The notes under the pieces: model-generated
The model's database searches: none
Seen by the model: the letters and a program-made list of their open reading frames with translations, nothing else
Told to the model about the DNA's origin: nothing
Assembly (NCBI RefSeq): GCF_030433855.1
Contig: NZ_JARUXC010000018.1
Span: forward strand, 21,607-85,606
Length of the DNA: 64,000 nt
Source of the DNA: Agreia sp. PsM10
GTDB lineage: Bacteria; Actinomycetota; Actinomycetes; Actinomycetales; Microbacteriaceae
Direction of reading: 5' to 3'
In this document: positions 9,383-16,696 of the stretch, piece after piece
Numbering within the stretch: position 1 is the stretch's first letter
Layout of the letters: every line of letters begins with the position of its first letter
Position numbers and translations under genes: made by a program

Positions 9383-9459
9383 GATCCCCCTGTCGCGGTC
9401 GGCAATGATCTTCATCCTAGCAAGATGTAAAACATTCTGTTGCGTTAGATACTGTACGT

Positions 9460-10188
9460 ATGACTGACCTGATCGAACCGGGCCCTGCGTCGATGACCGA
9501 TCGCCGATCCTCTCGCGTGTGGCGTCGCATCCGGCGCAGTTTCTGGTTCAACCTGCTTGCCGCATGCGTCGTCATATTCGTCATTCAGGCGTGCGTCGTG
9601 AAGGTGTACTACGTTCCGTCCGGATCGATGGAGCGCACGCTCCTTGTCGGCGACAGGGTGCTGGTCGATCGGAACGCCTACCGGTTCGCGCCGCCGAGCG
9701 ATGGCGACATCGTCGCCTTCACTGGCAACGAGCAGTGGGGTTCAGCGCCGACGGCAGACATGGACCCGGTGCACTACGCGCTCCGCTGGATCGGTGGAGT
9801 CACGGGGGTGGGGCCGAGCCTGGATCATCTCCTGGTCAAGAGGGTCATCGGCTCACCGGGAGAGACGATCTCGTGTTGCGACGCGAAAGGTCAGGTGCTT
9901 CGCGACGGAACCCCGTTAGCGGAGCCCTATGTCTATGAGGACTATCCATTCGCATCCGGTGTTCTGGATTGTCAGACCGAACCCGCCTCGATGAGATGCT
10001 TCGCGCCGATCACCGTCAAGGAGGGCGAGTTTCTCGTGCTCGGCGACCATAGGTCGCGGAGCGATGATTCCGTTTTCGCCTGTCGTGTTGCGGACAGTGC
10101 CGGATGCGCGAAGTTCGCCGATCGGTCGGGGCTGATCGGGCGGGTATTCCTTCTCGTGCTGCCGCTCAATCGGTGGACGACTTTCTAG
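9460..10188 (+). CDS. lepB: Signal peptidase I (S26 family)
   Basis: 242 residues with one N-terminal membrane helix (about residues 30-48) and the S26 boxes: PSGSMERTLLVGDRVLVD with nucleophile Ser56, LLVKRVIGSPGE with general-base Lys127, and GDHRSRSDDS. It cleaves signal peptides at the outer face of the membrane. An internal insertion (about residues 90-125) and Cys pairs near 139-140 and in the C-terminal third distinguish it from minimal LepB. Its place inside the polysaccharide locus suggests an accessory peptidase rather than the housekeeping one, which in actinobacteria usually sits by rplS or rnhB. It ends five bases before the convergent DUF4012 gene. Confidence 0.88.
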   Translation: MTDLIEPGPASMTDRRSSRVWRRIRRSFWFNLLAACVVIFVIQACVVKVYYVPSGSMERTLLVGDRVLVDRNAYRFAPPSDGDIVAFTGNEQWGSAPTADMDPVHYALRWIGGVTGVGPSLDHLLVKRVIGSPGETISCCDAKGQVLRDGTPLAEPYVYEDYPFASGVLDCQTEPASMRCFAPITVKEGEFLVLGDHRSRSDDSVFACRVADSAGCAKFADRSGLIGRVFLLVLPLNRWTTF

Positions 10189-10192
10189 GTCA

Positions 10193-12016
10193 TCACCCGC
10201 AGGGAACGGAGTCTGCGACCGTTCGTTGCGTAGGACGGATCATGGGCGTTCCGCGCACCTCGAGGGGGCCGTAGACGCCGTCGGCTCCTGTGAACGTGGT
10301 CGAGATCTCTCCTGTCTGGCCGTATTCGAGATACACCGTGAATTTGGCGACCGGGCGTCCGAGGTCGTCGACGGCAGGATAGAGCAGAGTCTCCCGCCCC
10401 TCGACGACGATGTGTGCGTCGGTCAACGTGGCGCCCACCGGCCCATAGATCTGGATCTCCGTGCCGAAGTACTTCGAACCGAAGGGAGAGCTCTTCACAT
10501 ATCGGGGAAGCGCATCGGCCTCTGCCTGGGTCAGAATGGAGGAGAGCTGCACGGTCGTCGTTATAGTCGGGCTCGCTGCGCCCGTGCAGATGTCGCTCGT
10601 CGTCGTTGTCGAGCTGTCGAGGTAGTAGTCGATCTTCGACGCGGACTGATCACGGAAGTAGACGCCGACGACCGTCGCATCTTGGTTGTCTCGCGGCAGG
10701 GTGCCCTGAAGGCGACTGCCGTCGAGCAGCGACTGCTCGTCGGGCCTGGAGCTCCAGACCATGATGCTGCCCTGATCGGTGCCGACCGTGAGGGCCTTGA
10801 TCATCTCCTTGAGGTCGAAGTCGCCCGACTGCACTTTCGTGACAACGGCAGCTGCCGCGGCATGGAAGAAGTTGTCGGCTTTCTCTGGCTCGGTGTAACT
10901 GTCGTACATGAAATAGATGGTGTTGGTCAGCAGTTGCACGGCATTCTCGGCGGTCAGCGTCTGCCCGTCTGAAATCGGGACGGGGCCCGTTGCCCGGAGG
11001 AGGTGTGCGAGAACGGTCGGGTCCATCGAGATGACGCCGTCGACCTGCACCCCTCGATCTCGCGCCCAGTATGCCTGAAGCAGAGTCCCCGCAGTGGGGA
11101 AGTCCGGTCTGGCCGTTGCCAGATTCGAGTAGCCGAGAAGCCCGGATGTCAGCTCGACCGCGCTCGGGTCCACGGGAACGGTGAGGAGTTCGCCGGGGTG
11201 AAAGTCGCCGCTACTGGCCGCATCGGTGATGGTCACGACACCCGCCTCTGTGTGCAGAAGCGTGAACGAGGCTGAGACGCCCCCGAGGGCGGTGGCTTCA
11301 GCGTTGTTCTGAAAGGCGAGCAGATAGTTGCGTGGCCCGTCCTTTCCCAGAAGCGCCCCCGCGAATGTCACGTAATCCCGGGCGCTCGTGATTACCGGGG
11401 GTGACTCGTCGACGATCTGAGTCAGCTGTGCCAGGGCGTCGGACACCGGTCCTACCGTGCGACCGGTATCGACGGTGTTCACTTTCAGCTGTGCGGAGTC
11501 GAGCACCTCGGTTGCAGCGTCGAGCAGCTCATCCGCCCTGTCCAAAGGGGTGAGGTCGACGGCGCCGGTGGCCGGATCGGCGCCCAGTTTAAGGTTGTTG
11601 GCTAGCAGGGCGGCCGGTTGCGCCACCTGTGTGGAGATCTGGCTCAGCGACTCGGCCACAACGCGAATGCCACGCAGGTTGTCGCCGACATACGGCACGG
11701 CCTCGGCCAGTCGCCAGATCGGATCGTCGGTTGCTTGTGCCGCGGCCGACGAGTGCTCACTCAGTTCTGCTGTGGTTCTGACGAGACCGGAGAAGTCGAG
11801 TTCGGATGCCTGCGCGGTGAGTTCCGACGTGAGGCTCTGAGCGGTCTCCAGCTCGGTCTTGACCGTGAGCGTCTTGAAGCCCAGCCACCCTACGGCGAAC
11901 ACCACGAAAAGAAGGACTCCCACCACACTGAGGCGAATCACCAGTTTTCGTCGACGCTTCGTCCTGCGGTGCGACGACCGCCTAGCGGAATGGCTCCGGG
12001 ATGCCGATGTGCTCAC
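10193..12016 (-). CDS. DUF4012 domain-containing membrane protein
   Basis: 607 residues. A basic cytoplasmic N-terminus (SHRRTKRRRK) leads into one membrane helix (about residues 24-46), then a large extracellular region with the DUF4012 pattern: PRNYLLAFQNNAEATALGG, then DGVISMDPTVLAHLLRATGPV. The family is common in actinobacterial polysaccharide loci, where its biochemical role is unproved. The GTG start at 12016 overlaps the stop of the small upstream gene (GTGA), which is why the longer frame to 12139 was rejected. It is convergent with lepB, separated by four bases. Confidence 0.85.
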   Translation of the reverse strand: MSTSASRSHSARRSSHRRTKRRRKLVIRLSVVGVLLFVVFAVGWLGFKTLTVKTELETAQSLTSELTAQASELDFSGLVRTTAELSEHSSAAAQATDDPIWRLAEAVPYVGDNLRGIRVVAESLSQISTQVAQPAALLANNLKLGADPATGAVDLTPLDRADELLDAATEVLDSAQLKVNTVDTGRTVGPVSDALAQLTQIVDESPPVITSARDYVTFAGALLGKDGPRNYLLAFQNNAEATALGGVSASFTLLHTEAGVVTITDAASSGDFHPGELLTVPVDPSAVELTSGLLGYSNLATARPDFPTAGTLLQAYWARDRGVQVDGVISMDPTVLAHLLRATGPVPISDGQTLTAENAVQLLTNTIYFMYDSYTEPEKADNFFHAAAAAVVTKVQSGDFDLKEMIKALTVGTDQGSIMVWSSRPDEQSLLDGSRLQGTLPRDNQDATVVGVYFRDQSASKIDYYLDSSTTTTSDICTGAASPTITTTVQLSSILTQAEADALPRYVKSSPFGSKYFGTEIQIYGPVGATLTDAHIVVEGRETLLYPAVDDLGRPVAKFTVYLEYGQTGEISTTFTGADGVYGPLEVRGTPMIRPTQRTVADSVPCG

Positions 12017-12327
12017 TCGCCGAAGAAGAGCGGTTCGGACGAGATCTCGATGTACCACGTGTCGAGATCGACGAACCAGGTCGATACGCCACCGCGCAAC
12101 GGATGCGAGTTCTTCGTCATCTGCAAGGCGGCCGCCCACCGGCTAGTTAGCTCCTCGGGGTCGGCTTCTTCATCGACGGGCCGACCTTCCAGAGATGGGC
12201 TCTCAGCGAAAGGCACCATTCGCCATGTCAGGGCGGATAGGCCGTTCAGGCTTCCCCACTCGTTGAGAGTCTTAGTCAGGGCCTCCTCGAGGCCGAGAGA
12301 TAACTTGAGGCCAAAATTGTTGCTCAT
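12013..12327 (-). CDS. Hypothetical protein, 104 aa, coupled to DUF4012 gene
   Basis: Small acidic soluble protein (residues include LNGLSALTWRMVPFAESPS and STWFVDLDTWYIEIS near the C-terminus) with no signal peptide or membrane helix. It is not recognised. Reality is supported by the GTGA overlap with the DUF4012 start and by a tryptophan-rich, non-biased composition. There is no clear Shine-Dalgarno before ATG 12327. The upstream spacer is AT-rich, so this is probably the first gene of a two-gene operon. A role together with the DUF4012 protein is inferred only from coupling. Confidence 0.6.
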   Translation of the reverse strand: MSNNFGLKLSLGLEEALTKTLNEWGSLNGLSALTWRMVPFAESPSLEGRPVDEEADPEELTSRWAAALQMTKNSHPLRGGVSTWFVDLDTWYIEISSEPLFFGE

Positions 12328-12664
12328 ATCAAGTCCAAACCCGATTCACTAAACATTAAAGATGGGGAGATTCCCCTGCGTTTTCCTTGACCAACGGCAG
12401 GCGCTGTGGTGCCGGCTGTCCCCTGAAAAGATCCTTTCGCCGATGCGAATGAATTTAACTCATTGTTGCCGTCTTGTGCTAATTAAGCAAGATTACCTCG
12501 AAAAGCACAAAACGTTAATTTAACTTGAGCGCTCCCATCGGTTGGAGTGCGAGTCGTCAGACGCCCGATTTCTCTGGTGCCTCGCCCTGCGCGGTGGACC
12601 TGCTGGAGCCGATCTTCGGTAGGTCGCTCCATAGTGATGGGCTTATGTTCGTTGCGGGAGTCCG
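12328..12664. other. Intergenic region, AT-rich core, no gene seen
   Basis: 337 bp between divergent genes. The middle (about 12450-12530) is markedly AT-rich, with runs such as AATTAAGCAAGATTA and AACGTTAATTTAAC, unlike the surrounding GC-rich DNA. A short GGGGA-GATT-CCCC hairpin lies at 12364-12376. It presumably holds the promoter of the 104-aa/DUF4012 operon. I could not assign an RNA or attachment site. Confidence 0.4.
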
Positions 12665-13105
12665 GTGTCGGGGATTGTTTCTACGCCTTTGGTGATGACG
12701 ACAAGACACTGTGTGGTCTGCAAGCAGTACATGGATGCGGCTACCCCTCATATTCATGACCTGAAGTTCTGTCCGGGCTGCGAGAAGACGTTTCCTGCCG
12801 CTAGATTTTCGCGTCGTCCGTCCGCTGCCGATGGCCGTCGCGGGCGGGGTGAGGGCCGCGTGCAAGAGAAGGTGCTGGAGACGAAGGCCAGGGGCAAGAC
12901 TCTGTGCGATTCGCACCGCAAGTCGCGCAACAAGCGGTTCCCCCTCCACGGATACCGATGGCTGCCGCGCCTGCCGAGCGTCGAGGGTAGTTTTGACTGG
13001 ATTCTCTTGGACCCGACTGGGCGGCGTATCACGGAGGACGATGCCGAGTCCAGAATTGGTCAGAAGCGCTACGGCTCCCAGTTCGACGGCTGGCAGTTGG
13101 CATGA
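12665..13105 (+). CDS. Hypothetical zinc-ribbon protein
   Basis: 146 residues from a GTG with GGGAG just upstream (an ATG at 12695 is an alternative). The first third carries two knuckles, CVVC and, about 20 residues later, CPGC followed by EKTFPAARFSRRPSAADGRR. That pattern resembles zinc-ribbon 'growing condition' motifs seen near phage-type HNH or endonuclease VII proteins. A third Cys-x2-His (CDSH) follows. No nuclease catalytic motif is evident, so no function is assigned. The gene sits in an accessory-looking patch with XRE and TetR regulators. Confidence 0.55.
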   Translation: MSGIVSTPLVMTTRHCVVCKQYMDAATPHIHDLKFCPGCEKTFPAARFSRRPSAADGRRGRGEGRVQEKVLETKARGKTLCDSHRKSRNKRFPLHGYRWLPRLPSVEGSFDWILLDPTGRRITEDDAESRIGQKRYGSQFDGWQLA

Positions 13106-13223
13106 TCGCTCTCGGCGGTTCAATTGTGTGCCTTCATGTCCGAAGCCTCGCACTTCGCCGACGTGGCTGGACTGCTTGCGCTTCAGTAGGACTGCGCTCG
13201 CGTCCTGGCAAATGCGCCCCGGT

Positions 13224-13541
13224 CTAGGGGGCCAGTTCGGAGAGTTTCTCGTCATGCTTTGCCTTGTCTGTTTCGACGGAAGCTGACGGGTGCTCCAGTC
13301 CCAGGATCAGCTCAGCTGGACTAGTGCCGAGCGCTTCGGCTAGTCCAAACAGGCTCGTGAGTCGCAGGTTCGAGGGTGGGCCGTCTTCGCGGGCGGAACC
13401 ACGTCCAGACTCAATGAGCTGAATCGCGTTCTTTGTAATCCCTGCGGCATGAGCGAGATTCTCCTGCGTGAGGCCGCGGTCCTTCCGTAGCTGCTTGATA
13501 CGAATCCCGAGGAGCCGTGCGGCAGCGTTTGACCAAATCAT
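13224..13541 (-). CDS. XRE-family helix-turn-helix transcriptional regulator
   Basis: 105 residues. An HTH_3 domain covers about residues 10-80: IKQLRKDRGLTQENLAHAAG, then ITKNAIQLIESGR (recognition helix) and LTSLFGLAEALGTSPAEL. The C-terminal tail is short and charged. It is a stand-alone DNA-binding protein, likely autoregulatory. The ATG at 13541 lies below an AT-rich region with a TATAAA box on the same strand (13568-13573). It is divergent from the TetR gene, so the shared spacer may be its operator. Confidence 0.85.
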   Translation of the reverse strand: MIWSNAAARLLGIRIKQLRKDRGLTQENLAHAAGITKNAIQLIESGRGSAREDGPPSNLRLTSLFGLAEALGTSPAELILGLEHPSASVETDKAKHDEKLSELAP

Positions 13542-13693
13542 CTTCAGATGTTCAGCTGTTAACCATATTTATACGACCCTGTATACCGGGATTTTTCGAG
13601 TATGGCATGAGGGTTGGGGTTATCGAGGCATAGGGGGCCTTTTTGCCGTTTGAATACAACATGTTTTATAGTGTGTGATGTATCGACGAGCCG
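13542..13693. promoter_or_regulatory. Divergent promoter region between XRE and TetR genes
   Basis: AT-rich 152-bp spacer. On the minus strand TATAAA (13573-13568) is a plausible -10 for the XRE gene. On the plus strand TATAGT (13667-13672) is a plausible -10 for the TetR gene and overlaps the word CAACATGTTTTATA (13657-13670), which recurs in variant form upstream of polysaccharide genes. Operator identity is inferred. Confidence 0.45.
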
Positions 13694-14413
13694 ATGGGCT
13701 CCACTCACTTGATCAAGGAAGCCGTGACTCGCAACCCGCGCCCCAGGATTACCGGCAATAGATGGAGCCGGGCGTTGATAGAAGGGTCTGTCATCGGCGA
13801 CTCGCGCTTCTATCGGACGCTTCCGGTGCAGCAGAGATCGCATGACACGGTCGTTGCGGTTCTCGAAGCCGCTCGCCAGGTTCATGCCGAGGAGGGGCTG
13901 AGTGCCTCTCTCGGCGGGATCGCGGCACGCGCGGGTGTGACCGGCCCCGGAGTCTTTCGCTACTTTGATGACATTCATGCCTTACGGGGAGCCCTTGTCT
14001 CGCAAAGCCGATGGCGCTATTTGAACGACGTTGCCGACTATCTGGATGCTACGACCGTTGAGTCGTGGCGTGACATAATCATGATGCACGTCGAAATACG
14101 AGCGCGAAGCTACAGAGATGGCGATGCTCCTGTCGCAGAGATCGCGCGGGAGCCGAGCCTGAACGAGTCGAATCGGCTCGCACTGTTTTTCGGGTCACTG
14201 ATCACGGAGTACTGCGGCATCAAGGTTGGTCGTGCGGCCCGACAAAGACTCGAGTTGGGACTCCGGCTGGCCGATTCGTTGATTCGGCGAGCCTTTCTGT
14301 TCTCGGACGAGGGGGATCCTATCTGGATTTCTGCGTGCGAGAACACGGTTGTGGGTTTTCTGGGGTCTGTATTCGACGAACACTCCGGACAGCCAAAAAT
14401 CTCATCTCTCTGA
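13694..14413 (+). CDS. TetR-family transcriptional regulator
   Basis: 239 residues. An unusual 45-residue basic N-terminal extension precedes a TetR_N domain: VVAVLEAARQVHAEEGLSAS, then IAARAGVTGPGVFRYFDDI, the HTH with the family-typical Phe/Tyr at the end of the recognition helix. The C-terminal ligand domain (about residues 110-235) is all-helical and is not assignable to a known ligand. If translation begins at a later start, the extension would be absent; no better start with a Shine-Dalgarno was seen. A likely target is its own divergent spacer or the neighbouring lipoprotein. Confidence 0.8.
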   Translation: MGSTHLIKEAVTRNPRPRITGNRWSRALIEGSVIGDSRFYRTLPVQQRSHDTVVAVLEAARQVHAEEGLSASLGGIAARAGVTGPGVFRYFDDIHALRGALVSQSRWRYLNDVADYLDATTVESWRDIIMMHVEIRARSYRDGDAPVAEIAREPSLNESNRLALFFGSLITEYCGIKVGRAARQRLELGLRLADSLIRRAFLFSDEGDPIWISACENTVVGFLGSVFDEHSGQPKISSL

Positions 14414-14419
14414 CTTATT

Positions 14420-14448
14420 TTGTCGTTTATTAGCCAAATTGCTACATT
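14420..14448 (+). promoter_or_regulatory. Sigma-70-type promoter of the lipoprotein gene
   Basis: TTGTCG (14420-14425), a 17-bp spacer and TACATT (14443-14448). The expected start of transcription falls at or next to the ATG at 14455, and no Shine-Dalgarno is present, so a leaderless transcript is likely. Confidence 0.55.
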
Positions 14449-14454
14449 CAGGGC

Positions 14455-15059
14455 ATGAAGACTGCCTGGATGTTGCCGATCGCCCTTCTTGCTCTTGCGA
14501 TTACGTTCGGAGCGAGTGGCTGCTCGTTTAATCCGTCAGAACCCGACGACCCTTCGCGGATCGACCCATCGTCCGCGGCGTCCGTCGGACCCGCTCCGCT
14601 CGGCGCGAAGCCGGCCGAAGGTTCGACGATCGCCGGCAATGGATACAGCTATTCCGTGCCTCGAGGCTGGGCCCGCGCGACCCGTCGCTGGATCCCGGCG
14701 CCGACACGATCGCGGCCGAGGTTCAGCCGGTGACCGCTTTCGCCACCAACGTGAACGTCGTTGTGTCCGATGGCGGCGGCGACATGGCCGCAGTGCTCGA
14801 ATCCACTGCAAGACAGGATCTGGAAAAAGCAGGCGGGATGAATGTCGCCGTGCATGCCCCGGTGCTGGTTGCCGAATCCGAAGCGGCGCACGTGAGCGGT
14901 CAGTTCGGCGGCACAGATAAGAACTACTTCGTGCACGTGTACCAGTTCTCGCACGCGACGAACCAGTACGCCGTCACGTTCTTGTTCGGCGAGGCCATCT
15001 CGCAAGACAACGCGATCGCACTTGCCGAGTCGGTGCTGGCGTCGTGGGCGTGGAGCTGA
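14455..15059 (+). pseudogene. Lipoprotein gene disrupted by a frameshift
   Basis: Frame 1 (14455-14733) encodes a lipoprotein signal with lipobox ASGC (residues 20-23) and a Ser/Pro-rich linker, then reads GNGYSYSVPRGWA. The second frame continues DPSLDPGADTIAAEVQPV and runs to 15059, ending in LAESVLASWAWS. The switch falls in the CGCGCG tract 14674-14679; removing one CG unit joins the halves into a protein of about 200 residues. The intact product would be an exported membrane-anchored protein of unknown function. Mutation or assembly error cannot be separated here. The same kind of break occurs in the glycosyltransferase at 4577-4582. Confidence 0.78.
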
Positions 15060-15078
15060 GCGCGCGAGATGTTTCGCG

Positions 15079-15321
15079 CTACTCCGACGGGCAGTGCAAC
15101 TGCGTGCGCTCGCCGCTTCTGTCGATGGTGTGCAGCGTCATCGACCTGCCGCAGAGCGGGCAGTGCGGGTCGGTCGGCGCCACGTACGGATCTTCGGGCC
15201 GCCCGATTCCGACCTGCGCCGGCCCTGTGAACGAGTAGACGATGCGGTTGAGGTTGTTGATGAACCCCGGCTTTCCGTCGAAGGGGTTCATGGGGTTGGG
15301 CTTGCGTGCCGGCCGGGTCAA
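15079..15321 (-). CDS. Small zinc-ribbon hypothetical protein
   Basis: 80 residues: NPFDGKPGFINNLNRIVYSF, then PHCPLCGRSMTLHTIDRSG and a final LHCPSE. CPLC plus the distal HC forms a partial zinc ribbon. It resembles short conserved proteins of Microbacteriaceae, though the function is unknown. The TTG start at 15321 has GAGG five bases upstream. A TATGAT -10-like box and the palindromic word TTAGTGCGCTAA lie just upstream, so it may be separately regulated. It is convergent with the lipoprotein gene. Confidence 0.65.
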   Translation of the reverse strand: MTRPARKPNPMNPFDGKPGFINNLNRIVYSFTGPAQVGIGRPEDPYVAPTDPHCPLCGRSMTLHTIDRSGERTQLHCPSE

Positions 15322-15350
15322 CTGATCCTCGAATGCTTGGCGCCAAAATG

Positions 15351-15368
15351 GTTAGTGCGCTAATCATA
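15351..15368 (-). promoter_or_regulatory. -10-like box with palindromic half-sites
   Basis: On the minus strand TATGAT (15368-15363) is followed by TTAGCGCACTAA (15363-15352), an inverted pair TTAG/CTAA overlapping the expected transcription start of the small zinc-ribbon gene. This could be a repressor operator. No convincing -35 was seen. Confidence 0.3.
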
Positions 15369-15397
15369 TCGCGATCGCGTCGAGGAGACCCCGCTGA

Positions 15398-16696
15398 TCA
15401 GGAGTCGCTCGGCACCAGTGATCTCGGCTTGGTCGAGATGGCGATGCTCACCACGGCAGCCACGACGCAAAGGCCCGCCGCTCCGAACCAGGCCAGCGTG
15501 TACTCGCCGGTGGTGTCGCGCACGACGCCCGCGACCGTCGCCGCGATGGCCGCGCCGATCTGGTGCGACGCGAAGACCCACCCGAACACGATCGGCCCGT
15601 CTGGCCCGAAGATCTCGCGGCACAGCGCGACGGTCGGTGGCACGGTTGCCACCCAGTCGAGGCCGTAGATCACGATGAACACCACGATCGGCGGATGCAC
15701 GGCCTCCGAGAGCAGGAACGGCAGCACGGCGAGACCGAGACCACGGCCCGCGTAGTAGACGGCGAGCAGGATGCGCGGGTTCACGCGGTCGGTCAGCCAG
15801 CCGGATGCGATGGTGCCGACGATGTCGAAGATTCCGACTACCGCGAGCAGGCCGGCCGCCGTCGTCTGGGGCATGCCGTGGTCGTGGGCACTCGGAATGA
15901 AGTGCGTTCCCACGAGCCCGTTGGTCGTCGCCCCGCAGATCGCGAATCCGGCGACGAGCGCCCAGAAGGTGCGGACACGGCTGGCCCTCGCGAGGGTCGA
16001 CAGAGTGAGGCGCACCACATTGCCGCGAGGTCGCGGCGGGGCGACGAAGTCGCCCGGAGCCCCGAACGGGGTGAGACCCAGATCGGCCGGACGATTGCGG
16101 AGAAAGAGAAGCACGAGCGGCACCACGATGAGGGCCCCGACGGCCACGAGCAGGGATGCCTGCCGCCAGCCGGCGTTCTCGACGAGGATCGCGATGAACG
16201 GCAGGAAGGCCAGCTGCCCGGTCGCGCTGCCGGCGGTCAGGATGCCGACGACGAGCCCGCGACGTCGAACGAACCACTGGTCCGCCACCGTCGCCGCGAA
16301 GACGAGGGCCATCGACCCCGTGCCCAGGCCGATGAGCACGCCCCACGTGAGCACCAGCATCCACGGGGCCGTCGCCAGCGTCGACAACCCGGCGCCCGCC
16401 GCCACCAGCACCAGCGCGCTCGACGTGACGGCCCGCATGCCGAAACGGGCCATGAGGGCAGCAGCGAACGGGGCCATCAGGCCGTAGAGCAGCAGGTTGA
16501 CCGTGACGGCGAACGAGAGCTCGGTGATCGACCAGCCGAACTCCTGCTCGAGCGGGAGCATCAGCACGCTCGGCGCGGCGCGGAAGCCGGCGGCGCCCAC
16601 GAGCGCGAGGAACGCGACGGCGGCGACGACCCACGCGGGATGCAGGCGTTTCATGGCCCTCCGCCGGTGCTCGGCAGACGGGAACTCGTCGGTCAT
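15398..16696 (-). CDS. Major facilitator superfamily transporter
   Basis: 432 residues with twelve hydrophobic segments. The 2-3 loop reads FAAALMARFGMRA and the 8-9 loop ASGWLTDRVNPR, the usual MFS charged turns. The middle loop contains FRNRPADLGLTPFGAP, a feature shared with monocarboxylate/oxalate-type MFS permeases. It moves a small organic solute across the membrane; the substrate cannot be read. The ATG at 16696 overlaps the stop of the upstream gene (ATGA), so they are coupled. The longer frame to 16960 lies inside the neighbour and is rejected. Confidence 0.85.
   Translation of the reverse strand: MTDEFPSAEHRRRAMKRLHPAWVVAAVAFLALVGAAGFRAAPSVLMLPLEQEFGWSITELSFAVTVNLLLYGLMAPFAAALMARFGMRAVTSSALVLVAAGAGLSTLATAPWMLVLTWGVLIGLGTGSMALVFAATVADQWFVRRRGLVVGILTAGSATGQLAFLPFIAILVENAGWRQASLLVAVGALIVVPLVLLFLRNRPADLGLTPFGAPGDFVAPPRPRGNVVRLTLSTLARASRVRTFWALVAGFAICGATTNGLVGTHFIPSAHDHGMPQTTAAGLLAVVGIFDIVGTIASGWLTDRVNPRILLAVYYAGRGLGLAVLPFLLSEAVHPPIVVFIVIYGLDWVATVPPTVALCREIFGPDGPIVFGWVFASHQIGAAIAATVAGVVRDTTGEYTLAWFGAAGLCVVAAVVSIAISTKPRSLVPSDS

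Noticed and set aside
12557..13255. Minus-strand 232-aa frame opposite the zinc-ribbon gene
   Set aside because: No domain and basic composition; the plus-strand frame has Cys knuckles and a Shine-Dalgarno.
4577..14679. Programmed phase variation by CG repeats
   Set aside because: The tracts are only three units long, too short for classical slippage switches; mutation or sequencing error is more likely without population data.
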